Position numbers and translations under genes: made by a program. This document shows, one piece after another, positions 1 to 9,667 of a stretch of 64,000 nucleotides of DNA; position 1 is the stretch's first letter, and every line of letters starts with the position of its first letter. The notes under the pieces are model-generated. The model worked only from the letters and a program-made list of their open reading frames with translations, was not told the origin of the DNA and did no database searches. The stretch lies in contig CM077013.1 in the NCBI GenBank assembly GCA_039090855.1, positions 136,669,240-136,733,239 of the forward strand, given 5' to 3'. Source of the stretch: Macrothele yani. Its lineage: Eukaryota > Arthropoda > Arachnida > Araneae > Macrothelidae.

Positions 1-768
1 GAAATGTGTCGCAGCACACAGTTTAACACAGCCTTCTGCGCATGGGCCTGCCTAGTCGAAAACCCTGACGGGTCCCCATGCTCACTGCAAGTCATCGCCA
101 ACGACGCATGAAATGGGTCCAAGATCATCGAGATTGGACCGTGTATGATTGGAATAAAGTGGCCAGGTCTGACGAATCAAGATACCTGGTGCATCGCGAA
201 GACGGCCGAGCGCACATGTGCGATTACCAACGGAGGCTATGGCACCTGGATGCACTGCTGGGCGGAAACAGGGCGACGGTGTTATGCTGTGGGCGATGAT
301 TTCTTGGGACACTTTAGGCCCCATTATCCCAATAGTACAATCCCTGTCAGCTGCCGGGTATCTGAGCATCGCTGTGGACCAAGTTCATCCATTTATGGCA
401 ACTGTGTTCTCTGCAGGTGATGGCCATTACCAACAGCATAACGCGCCATACCACACTGCTAGAATCGTCAAGGAGTGGTTGGAGGAACATTATGGTGACT
501 TCCTGTTAAAGCCCTGGCCTCCAAATTCACATGATATCAACCCAATCGAACATTTCTGTGTGGAAAAGCAGGTTCGCGCTAAATCATCACCACCGCAAAA
601 TATACGGGAACTGGAGGACCTGCTGTTGACATTATGGTACCAGATACCTCAGGATACCTATCGCCACCTCATCGAATCGATGCCTCGCCGAGTGGCACTT
701 GTTTTGCAAGCTAAACGGGGTCCTACATCTTATTAGGTAGTTGGTCATAATGTAATGGCTCATCGGTT
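1..768 (+). pseudogene. Tc1-like transposase, cut by window start
   Basis: This is the C-terminal two thirds of a Tc1-type DDE transposase plus its right terminal repeat. The reading starts in the second helix-turn-helix region, continues through HRDWTVYDWNKV and the first catalytic motif SDESRYLV, then shifts frame near 215 and continues to a stop at 734-736. The second catalytic motif reads QQHNAPYHT, so the expected Asp of QQDNAP is His. The third motif NPIEHF keeps its Glu. The terminal repeat (GGTCATAATG...CTCATCGG) ends near 768 before a TA. The copy is closely related to the element at 46129-47360. The N-terminal DNA-binding domain lies outside the window. It is inactive by frameshift and loss of a catalytic residue. 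Confidence 0.85.
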
Positions 769-1483
769 TATACTTATCTTGTGTCGGGTATTGAGCTTCC
801 TAATATTCAATCTTTAAACATCTGTTTTATTGTGTTGATGAGCGTCCTGTTAAATTAAGTTTTTGTCTTCCTGTTAAGGGTTCCTCTTCTTATTTTACGT
901 TGAGCGTGTCTCAAAGTTCAGATTTAGTTTGGGTTTTACGTTCGGGAATACCACAGACGTTTAATGTGAGTATTTCCTGGCCCGTTGGCTAGTTTTTTAC
1001 ATGGAACAACTATCAAACGTACTACTTAACATTTTCTTCAGATTACAGTGATTCCTCCGAATAATTATCGCTGCTCGGTCCGAAAAAAGAGACCGTTGCT
1101 GGGAACTGCCGTTGTTCGGTCGATAGGCCAAAGTTAGCATTCCTAGTACGTTGCTTTGGTACAAAAGGAGAATAATCATTCAAAGCTTACGCACAAAAAA
1201 ATGCTTTCAGAACTTTTTTCCAAATGGAGCATGCTGAATAAAAACCAAAATAACAATTAAAACAATTATGCTGTAGGAGATATTAGGAAAGCTGTGCCTG
1301 ACCCGTTGTCGTAAACTTTCCCTTAGAAATACCAAGCCAAAGGTTAAGTTGCTAAGGGAAAGAAACACAAATAGAAAATGCCAGACGGTGAAGTCGTGTC
1401 ACTTAGTTAGCTGGCCGCACGTCGAAAAATAGGAACAGAACACACAGGGGCCAAACGAAGACATACCGCCTCCAACGGAAAAT
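769..1483. other. AT-rich spacer, nothing recognised
   Basis: I see no coding similarity, terminal repeat or tandem structure here. Short open frames on both strands have no recognisable motif. Confidence 0.5.
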
Positions 1484-1698
1484 GCCGCCCATGTGGCGCA
1501 GTGGTCTAAGAGATGGCCTCTGATCATTCGTCCGAAAGGTGTCCGGGTTCGAATCCCGTGAGGCATGGATGTTGTGTTTGTCTTACGGCAATGGTGCTTT
1601 CCCTTCCCTAGAACCAGTGACCCTACATTAGAGACGGGCGACTGCTTATAGCCCATTGAGTTGCTCACGGTGATCGTTAGACCTCCAATCAAAAAACA
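1484..1698 (+). mobile_element. tRNA-derived SINE, family 1
   Basis: The head is tRNA-like: a box A region around TGGCGCAGTGGTCTAAG and a box B GGGTTCGAATCCC. It is followed by a constant body (GGCATGGATGTTGTGTTTG, CCAGTGACCCTA, GGGCGACTGCTTATAGCCC) and a tail ending GATCGTTAGACCTCCAATC plus an A-rich run. The same unit recurs at 5191, 14475, 14868, 19676, 52144 and 57161, so it is a mobile family. Pol III transcription is expected from the boxes. It encodes no protein. Confidence 0.9.
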
Positions 1699-2119
1699 AA
1701 ACACAACGGAAAACATTTCAAGCATCTCCAAACTCCCTTCCCCCTCCATCCCCAGGTTGCGACTGAAACATGTCCAGCTTGCCGCACCTATAAATAACTC
1801 CTTTCTTTTTACTTAAACACGCCCATTGTACTTGACGTAATCTAACCCATCCTTCTCGAGACCTACTTTCTTTAGCAATAATATTTATTACCCCTATATT
1901 ATCCTTCTGGCTGAAGTACAGAAAGAACTCTGTAAAATACTCAATGGGCAAGGTTTTCGTTAAACCTCTTTCAGGACTGCTTAGTGTGTCCGTTGGCCGA
2001 TGTTTGAGGTTTTATTGTTCGGGGGTTATCGTTAATGTTTACACTAAGGCAGATGTTCTGTTCCAATCAAAACCGTCCGTTTTTTGGAGGTTGCGGTAGT
2101 TCGGAGGTGTCCTTTAATG
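1699..2119. other. spacer without recognisable feature
   Basis: No element ends or coding similarity were recognised between the SINE and the mariner element. Confidence 0.5.
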
Positions 2120-2121
2120 TA

Positions 2122-3396
2122 TTAGGTGTACAAATAAGTTTTAAAGCGTTTTTTGTGTGACGTATACCGGTAATTTACATATCCGACATTCCCCCGCGTT
2201 GTTGTCATGTGACCGCAACTGGTCCAGAGTATGAAATGTGACACAGAAATCTGTCCAACAGTCAAACGCACTTGCACCTCGGTAGGTGAAAGATGGCTAG
2301 GATACTACATTTATTTGACACTGCATTCGTTACGAATTTCATCAAGGAAAAAGTGCTGCAAGAGCATGTGCATCGATCTGTTCTGTTCTGGGGGAGAACA
2401 TTGTATTGAAAAACACGTGTGAGGTTTGGTTTAGACGGTTTAAAGCAGGTGATTTTTATGTTAGCGATCGAGAACGTGGAGGCGCCCCGCAGAAGGTTGC
2501 ACATGAGGAACTGCAAACATTGCTGGATGAAGATTCGTCTCAAATGCAAAAAGAACTAGCTGAAAAACTGGTGGTAACTCAACAAACCATTTGCAATCGT
2601 TTACGTGCAATGGGAAAGATTCAGAAAAAAGGAAAATGGGTGCTACATGATCTAAGCCAGAGTAACAAGGATGAGCGTGTCATGAAGTGTTTGAATCTGT
2701 TGAATAAACAACACACAATGTCTTTCCTGTGGAAAATCGCTACGGGTGATGAAAAGTGGATATGGTACGACAATCCCAAACGCAAAACAACACTGGGTAG
2801 ACTCCGGTGAAGCAACGACTTCGACACCGAAACGCAATATTCACTCCAAGAAAGTTCTGCTGTACATCTGGTGGGATATGTAAGGTGTGCTTAATTATGA
2901 ACTATTGGAAGAGGATCAAACTGTTACTGCTGATCGCTACAAGCAACAATTACTGCGATTGAACAAGGAAATCTGTCGGAAATGTCCATTCACAGGCAAA
3001 GGATAGCGTCCCGTGAAATTACTTCATGACAACGCTAGGCCGCATGTCGCGAAATCGGTCAAGGGAACGTTATTGACTCTTGGCTGGAAAGTTTTGGAGC
3101 ACCCGGCGTATAGTCCCGATATAGCCCCTTCACACTATCATTTGTTCCGATCGATGCAACATGTTTGTTTGCTGTACGGTTCCGGACATGTGACGAAGTG
3201 CAAAAATGGGTTGACGACTTCGTCGCATCATATGACGAACTATTCTTCATGGCTGGAATCCGTCAGCTGTCCGACCGATGGTGGAAGGTGATAGATAATG
3301 ACGGCGCATATTTTGATTCGTAAAGGTATTGTTGTTTACTCTCAAAGTACATGTTGCGTTGTCTTAAAACGCTTTACAACTTATTTGTATACCTAA
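2122..3396 (+). mobile_element. mariner element with complete termini
   Basis: The two ends are 31-bp inverted repeats that differ at two positions (TTAGGTGTACAAATAAG on the left, TTAGGTATACAAATAAG read inward from the right). A TA lies immediately outside each end (2120-2121 and 3397-3398), the target duplication typical of mariner. The length, 1275 bp, is the normal size of a mariner. The interior holds a decayed transposase on the same strand. Terminal similarity shows that this insertion was complete; it is now immobile without outside transposase. Confidence 0.95.
2231..3323 (+). pseudogene. mariner transposase (DD34D), decayed
   Basis: Recognisable parts in order are the helix-turn-helix/linker WFRRFKAGDFYVSDRERGG, the target motif TQQTICNRL, the first catalytic motif TGDEKWIWYDNPKRK, the line IWWDM, the second catalytic motif HDNARPHVA, and [16 protein letters not shown]. 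In mariners the last motif is APSDYHLF, so the third catalytic Asp is His here. The gene is also broken by frameshifts near 2405, 2805 and 3170 and by stops at about 2880 and 3004. The wording resembles the mellifera/cecropia group rather than irritans, but I would not press the subfamily. The C-terminus can be followed in a third frame to a stop at 3321-3323. Confidence 0.9.
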
Positions 3397-3819
3397 TACT
3401 ACATAAAGTAAACTTGCAACATTAATTTTAATGAAGAATTAAACTAAGTGTTTATGCACTCTCAATAATCGGACACTCTCGCTAATCTGGCACCCGTCTG
3501 TGCAAGGAACGGCCGGAATAGCAAAAGTCTAGTGTGTATGGGGCGAATATTGAAGTAACAAGTGTCCCTTCATTTACATTGGATAATGCTCAACAAACAA
3601 AGGCAACATAGAAAAAGATATAAGCAGGCGTATAGAAAATAGTTGGAGATCTTTTGAGAGAAACGCAATTTTTAAGAACAAATTTACCATTATGTCTTAA
3701 GAGAAAAGTATTTAATCGATGCGTTCTTCCAGATCTTATTATGGATCAGAAACATGGAACTTACCTAAGAAAGATATTCGGAGGCTGCAAACGACTTAAA
3801 AGAAGCATAAAAAAGACTC

Positions 3820-4080
3820 ATACTCAAAATAGTGTAACTATACTAAATATCCGAAATTTCTTGGCGTAGAATACAAATAAAGTTCTCCAAGCTTTCGCAC
3901 ATCAACCAGATGGCTTTGTCAAGGAAGGTAGACAGCTAACTGCAAACTGGACAATAGGAGTTAGCTGTCTACCTTCCTTGACAAAGCCATCTGGTTGATG
4001 TGCGAAAGCTTGGAGAACTTTATTTGTATTCTACGCCAAGAAATTTCGGATATTTAGTATGGTTATACTATTTTGAGTAT
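3820..4080. repeat. near-perfect 122-bp inverted repeat (palindrome)
   Basis: Arms 3820-3941 and 3959-4080 are reverse complements with two mismatches in 122 bp, separated by a 17-bp spacer. The enclosing insert seems bounded by ACTCATAC (3816-3823) and ACTCATGC (4114-4121), a likely 8-bp target duplication within the RTE fragment. A transcript would form a very long hairpin. Part of the minus reading (DKAIWLMCESLENF) vaguely resembles the region after the reverse transcriptase of Penelope-like elements, a weak similarity. An assembly or cloning fold-back cannot be excluded. Confidence 0.9.
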
Positions 4081-4159
4081 AATTTGGTGTACAGTTCCTA
4101 CTTATTGAAAAACACTCATGCTTGGTATAAAAAGGAGAAGTAGAAAGATGAATACGTGG

Positions 4160-5067
4160 AAACAAAGAAATAAAACCGTCTATACACGTTACTGACTAGC
4201 AAAAATACAAAAGATAATTTACTGCCATCGCAATTATAAAACACTATATACAATTAAAAACTCAGATGTGAGATCTTTTGTTGACACTATCTCCCCATCT
4301 TCAGATAAACCGAAAATGTCTCAACCAGGTATATAGAAACGAAGTCACATGACGAAGGCTGACCGGAAAGAGTGCAGTGGAACATGCGCAGGCAAGTGAG
4401 CAAATAACAGCCTCCAAAGGCACCAAACAACACCCCCCACCCCGCCGCACGGTGTGCCCACAACACCAAAAAGTTACATATAGATGTGACAAAGTAAACG
4501 ACATATATGAAAAGTACTAAGTTGAAACATTAGAAAAAATTAAGACAATAACAATAATGTGGTAAAGGAGGGTTTCACAAAATCCTGTGTATTCTGTATA
4601 ATAGGTTCTGCCAAGGGTGGGGGTGTTTCATATGGTGTAGAATCGTTTTGCACACCTCCCTTGACGCATAAATGTATAATCTCATCGCCAGAAGCAAAGA
4701 GGGATCACGAGGGGAAACCAGAATACGGGCTTGGTCCCAAATTGGGAAATGAGTTCCACTAAGAGTCTTTCTGGACAGAGCTGTAGTAGCAGAGCACATT
4801 CTCACATTATATCGATGTTCGGACACACGATGTTTTACCACTTTCCGGTCAGACTTCGTTTATATATACCTGGTTGAGACATTTTTGGTTTGTCTGAAGA
4901 TGGGGACATAGTGTCCCCGAAAGATCTTACATCTGAGTTTTTAATTGTATATAGTGTTTTATAATTGTGATGCTAGTAAATTATATTTCAAATTTTTAGT
5001 AGTCAGTAACGTGTATAGATGGTTTTAGTTCTTTCTTTCAACATAGTGCACGTATGATTATTATCTT
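4160..5067 (-). mobile_element. Penelope-like element remnant with inverted ends
   Basis: The insert is flanked by a 13-bp direct repeat GATGAATACGTGG at 4147-4159 and 5068-5080. Its first and last roughly 180 bp are inverted copies of each other (for example CTATACACGTTACTGACTA and its complement). Each arm carries a hairpin around CTGAAGATGGGG...AAAGATCT. Between the arms, the minus strand at about 4840-4570 reads RVSEHRYNVRM, SGTHFPIWDQARIL and then a hydrophobic tail, matching the end of the GIY-YIG endonuclease of Penelope-like retroelements. The reverse transcriptase is absent. Inverted terminal copies flanking a 5'-truncated body are known for this class. Confidence 0.7.
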
Positions 5068-5190
5068 GATGAATACGTGGGTTAGCGAAATGATAAGAGT
5101 TAATGACATTATGATCAGAGTGAAGGCCTTCAATTAGCAACAGGTTGGACATTTTACAAGAACTGACAACCGTTAGACAACTGAAGTGCG

Positions 5191-5400
5191 GATCCGGTGG
5201 CACAGTAGTGTAAGCGATGACTTCTGATCATTCGTCAGAGATGGGTCCGGATTCGAATCCCAATGAGAGATGGATATTGCGTTTTCTTACGGCACTGTCT
5301 CTATCCCTTTTCTAGAACCAGAAGCCCTCAATTTGGGACGGGCGACTGGTTATAGCCCATCGAGTTGCTCACTGTTGTGGTGTTTAACCCCCCACCCCAA
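5191..5400 (+). mobile_element. tRNA-derived SINE, family 1, diverged
   Basis: Box A (GGTGGCACAGTAGTGTAAG) and box B (GATTCGAATCCCA) are followed by the family body, including GACGGGCGACTGGTTATAGC and a degraded tail ending in a C- and A-rich run. It lies inside the RTE fragment, whose sequence resumes on the right, so it inserted after that LINE. Divergence from the 57161 copy is high, indicating age. Confidence 0.8.
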
Positions 5401-5600
5401 ACAACAACAACAGCAACAAAAAAGGCAAGTGAAATAGTAGATTGGCTATCAGGAGACAGGAAAAGACCTAGAAGAAAACCATGTAGGTGATGTGTGGAAG
5501 AAATTCGAAGGCATGCTGGAGTGACTAGGCTCAAGATTGGAAGACTCGGGGAGACCTTCATCCAGAAATGGAATGATAATGTTTAATGATGATGATGACA

Positions 5601-6219
5601 TACGCACATCAGATGACTAGTCAGTCCTAATTATCCGTTAAATGGAAACAAAAAAAAAATAAATCATGAAAATATACCTTTTCAACTGGAAACGTCCTCG
5701 GACACAGTTTCGAGATGACATCTGTTCGAGAATAACTTACATTTGATCCCACTTTTTCTGCCACTATCTGTGATTTTCGCAACATGAAATGAAATGCATG
5801 TTTACTCCTGAAAAAAGATATCACAAAGACGATGAAATAAACGGGGCACAGCACGTATCTGCTAAAAGGGAAAACTGAGAGTAAATGGATTGGAATATGG
5901 AAGACGAAGAAGAAAAACAAGTGCCTAACGAGCGTCAGTTAATTACGTGACTTGAAGGAAATCATTAACTCAATTACCCGAATGAAACCTCTGCAGAAAT
6001 GCTGAGGTACTATTACCTGCGTCACGATCTTCAAAGACGGCGTATTTTTCCAGGATTAGTGCTCAAAACCACATTAAGCATGTTGCACCCAAACAAAGTA
6101 CAGATGTAAAAAGGAAATGAGCAGAATTCATGTACCCAACTTGCCCGAATGGTAAGCAAGTTACTTACAGTGCACATTCCCATACTTCTACTGCCGCATC
6201 TGATATTCCTTTAATAATT
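5601..6219. other. spacer without recognisable feature
   Basis: AT-rich sequence; short frames on both strands lack motifs. No element ends were recognised. Confidence 0.45.
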
Positions 6220-6315
6220 TGAGGTTTAATGCTCAACTCTGAAAGCTGTAAGACGTCATCTGTCCCTAATTTGAGACCACAATTTCCAGGGAGAGGAGAG
6301 GGCCAACACCGTGGG
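6220..6315 (-). mobile_element. SINE family 1 body fragment
   Basis: The stretch GTCCCTAATTTGAGACCAC followed by TTTCCAGGGAGAGGAGAGGG matches the reverse complement of the family body (CCAGTGACCCTAAATTAGGGAC region). The tRNA-like head is not seen. This is an old, partial copy. Confidence 0.5.
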
Positions 6316-7214
6316 ATGGGCCACCCGTTATGGGCGATTTTTCCTGTACTCGAACACAAGTTCCAGCTGCTAGAAACCAGCGACTCTTACAGCACGCCCA
6401 GCGGGACGGATATAACTGCATATGAGTTTGTACAATTTTATCAGAAAAATTATTAAATAGCGATAGTATAATTTATTTATGGCTGTCTCCTTTATTTCAC
6501 TCTGCGTAATTTTTAGAAGATTACTATTTCAGACATACACCGAGTGACTGTTGAATTATTACCAGGCCTATCAAAAGTGGACGTGGCCCTTTGGCCACGT
6601 GGTTTTCGCGAGGGCGCTACTAGTCGACCGACGTAGCAAGGTGTGAGTGGAGCAGTAGGTAGTAAAATTTGGAGCATAAAGTAAAGGATATATAGAGTGG
6701 AAACAGACGTTGAAACCTGTGGAAACTCCTCCCGTAGAACGTGCCTCCCCCCCCCACACACACACATCGACCTGCAACAGAAGCAAAATGTGTCTCAACC
6801 CCGTCCGGGTGGCAATGATTGCTATGGCAACCCAGTTCTCGGGGATGAATGAGGACCAGCGGCTTTGCACCACCCTCCCGTTGTTTCCCCCACGACCTTT
6901 GTCCTCAACTCCTGTCACAGTCTAAGCATCGGAAAGATGACTATAACGTAATATCGAAGCCAAAAACGTACATATCGAAACAGATGACAATGGGATACAA
7001 ATCAGACAGAACTGAAAGTAAAACCGAATCACAGCTTATATTGTGAAGAAACCAATCACAAAATATGCGCGAATGAAATTTACAACAAAGGCACGTAGAA
7101 ACCTAAGTTATGGAATTTTCAGAGGAAAAGTTAACGATCAGTGAGCACTTATTAAAATGCTATAGGAAACTGAAAGACGCAAACAAACAAAAAAATCCGG
7201 AAAATGTAAGTATG
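6316..7214. other. spacer with one short perfect hairpin
   Basis: No coding similarity was recognised. A short perfect palindrome, ACGTGGCC-CTTT-GGCCACGT, lies at 6581-6600. A C/CA-rich tract is at about 6748-6768. Confidence 0.45.
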
Positions 7215-8456
7215 CACTATATTGACAAAAGTCAACGGACACCCCTTCAAAAGCAAATGAACGGATCCGCTGCGTTGTTAAGATGCACGGTACAGCTGCA
7301 AAAGGTATAAAAACTAGCCTGCAGCTGACCGCGATCATATGGCACTGTGAGGTTGAGTGAAAATGTCGCAGCGGGAGAGAACTGACTTTGAGAAAGGAAA
7401 GATTGTTGGGGGTTGTATTAAGGGGTTGTCCATAAGAGAAACCGAGAGGCGTTTAAACATACTTAAGTCAACTGTTTTGGATGTACTTAATAAGTGGAAG
7501 ACACATGGGCTGCTTGAAGAAGCAAAACGTACAGGCAGACCAAAAAAAGCAGTGATAAAGGACGTCGAAGCCCCAGGAGAGTCGTTACAGCTAATCGACG
7601 GAGTACTGCACAAGACCTCAGTGTACAGGTGAGTAAAACTGCTGGAACCTCGGTATGTCCATGTACCATTCACACAGAACTTTATTCCATGGGTTACCGT
7701 GGTCGTGCGGCTGCTCATAAGCCTTTCATCTCCACTCGGAATGCTACTCGTCGTTTAGCATGGTGTAAAGAACATTTATCGTGGACAGTAGTTTAATGGA
7801 AATGGGTCCTATGGGCTCATGAAGCCAGATACACGATCCATCAGTCTGATGGTCGTGTGTGGGTATGGCGGCAGCCGGGAAAACGTTATTTACCACAGTT
7901 TACTGTTCCTACGGTTAAGTTTGGAGCTAGCAATGTACTCGTGTGGGGGTGCTTTTTGTGGTATGGTCCCGGCCCATTCGTTATCGTGGACACACCTATT
8001 AACCAGCACGTCTACCGCGATATTCTGGACAACTATGCCCTACCAACTCTGTGGCAATACTACGGAACAGAGCCTTGTTGGTACCAGCATGATAATGCAC
8101 CGAGACATAAAACAAGAGCTGTTACAGCATGGTTTGACGATAATTCCGTATCGTGTGTGGACTGGCCAGCATAGAGCCTTGATCTTAATCCTATACAGTA
8201 CCTATGGGAAGAATTAGACCGCCGCATAAGACGTTTGGAATGAAGACCTACTACTAAGCAACAGTAAACGACAGCATTATGTACTGAATGGAAGCGCGTA
8301 CGTATCGGTGTGTTACAAAACCTTGTCGAAAGCATGTCTCGAAGGGTCAATTCATGCATCAAGGCCAGAGGTGGACCGACACCGTAGTAATGCATGTCAA
8401 TAAATGCTATGTTGTGTTTCTCTTCTAGGTGTCCGGTGGCTTTTGTCAATATAGTG
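7215..8456 (+). mobile_element. Tc1-like element with both termini
   Basis: The left end CACTATATTGACAAAAG and the right end, read inward as CACTATATTGACAAAAG, form inverted repeats of about 28 bp continuing with CAMCGGACACC. The right end is followed by TA (8457-8458). The left is preceded by TG, probably a mutated TA. The length of 1242 bp is normal for Tc1. A broken transposase fills the interior on the same strand. Confidence 0.9.
7363..8245 (+). pseudogene. Tc1 transposase, decayed
   Basis: The true start is the ATG at 7363 (MSQRERTDFEKGKIVGG), giving the first helix-turn-helix, then LEEAKRTGRPKK, the GRPR-like linker. A frameshift follows at about 7560. Later parts read KEHLSWTVV, then WAHEARYTIH where the first catalytic Asp has become His, WVWRQPGKRY, YQHDNAPRHK with the second Asp kept, and DLNPIQYLW where the last Glu has become Gln. 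In-frame stops occur near 7795 and 8174. It cannot be active. Confidence 0.85.
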
Positions 8457-8559
8457 TATGTCGTATATGTCGTCTTCTACTCTGCTTTGAGGTCCAAGCT
8501 CAAATGGACAAAAATCACGTGGTTCGTGGTGAGTCCTCGAAAGATCAGCTGTCAATCAA

Positions 8560-9620
8560 CTGTAGTTCTCTGGTACACCGATGGTGCGCTGCAGTCTATT
8601 TCATGAGTTTCAGCTTACTACAGGCAGTGTCCTCTCTATGTATCCTTACTTTATGATTTGGAGTGCGATGGGTAAACGGGAAGATTTATCAGACTTTGAG
8701 AAAGGAGAAATTGTGGGAGCTCGAAGAGCGGGTGACTCGATTTCCCAAACGGCTGAGCTGGTGGTTTGTTCGCGAGCCGCCGTAGCTAAAGTATTGTACG
8801 TCAGGACTGCCGTCTAAATGTTAAGACAACGACCCGAAATCAACACTGCACACGGGAGCGAAGGGTTTATGTGACAGGTGAACGCGTGTCGGACGACTCG
8901 TACACGCCAATATACGCAGCACTGTTCGACAGTTGACTTTCCAATACGACACAGTATGGTGCAAAAGATCATGCAAGTTGAACGTTGGATGACTGGAAAG
9001 AAAGTGTGCTGGTCTCACGAATTACGTTTGTTATTCCACTCCGTGGATGGTCGTGTGCGTATTTAGCGCAAACAACATGAAGCATTCAGATCCATGCTGC
9101 ATGGTCTCCATAGTGGAAACTGGTGGAGGTGGCTGTGTGGTGTAGAACACGTTTACCTGTCAAGAACGTGGACCCCTGGTGCATGTATAACAACGTATGA
9201 CTGGTACCCACTATCGTGAATTTCTTCTTGATTGTATACACCCAGCAGACAATTTCCTGAAGGGCGACGGTGTCTTCCAAGATGACAATGCGTCGAGCCG
9301 CAAGTCCAATGTTGTATAGGAATGGTTTGAGGAACACAGTTAATACTTCCAGCGTATCGATTGAACTCCGAACTACTCTGATATCAATCCATAGAGCACT
9401 TGTGGGATGGTATCCAACGGCACATCAGACATCTGGATACACCAATCACCTCCGTAGCTGCACTGAAGGACGCATTACACACAGCGTGGTTGGCCATACC
9501 TCGCAACTGCTTCCGGCATCTTATTGAATCGATGCCACGTCGGACAGCTGCTGTACTGAAAGTGAAACTAGGATCAACGAAGTATTAGATAGGTGGTCAT
9601 AATTCAGCGATCACTCAGTG
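8560..9620 (+). pseudogene. Tc1-like element with decayed transposase
   Basis: The transposase starts at the ATG at 8668 (MGKREDLSDFEKGEIVGARR) with a clear first helix-turn-helix containing CSRAAVAKVL. It then breaks near 8817. Recognisable later parts are LLFHSVDGRVRI near 9040, FQDDNASSRKS near 9275, and the C-terminus HLIESMPRRTAAVLK ending with TAG at 9586-9588. The right terminal repeat GGTGGTCATAATTC...CACTCAGTG ends at 9620 before TA. The left terminus is not securely placed. It belongs to the same broad group as the elements at 1 and 46129. Confidence 0.75.
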
Positions 9621-9667
9621 TAGAGCACATAACTTTCACCCGTATCGAAAATGGTGGAAAATGGAAA

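Larger units (their letters stand above)
3515..5600 (+). mobile_element. RTE LINE 3' fragment carrying three insertions
   Basis: Aligned by eye to the intact RTE at 26894-30083, this is a diverged last 700 bp or so of the element. LINE-derived stretches are 3515-3823 (including LPLCLKRKVFNRCVLP), 4122-4159, 5081-5190 and about 5420-5600, which ends in the usual GATGATGATG tail. The intervening blocks are a palindromic insert (3824-4113), a Penelope-like element (4160-5067) and a SINE (5191-5400). The reading frame is destroyed. The LINE sequence picks up where it left off on the far side of each insert, which is good evidence that it is one old copy. Confidence 0.8.
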
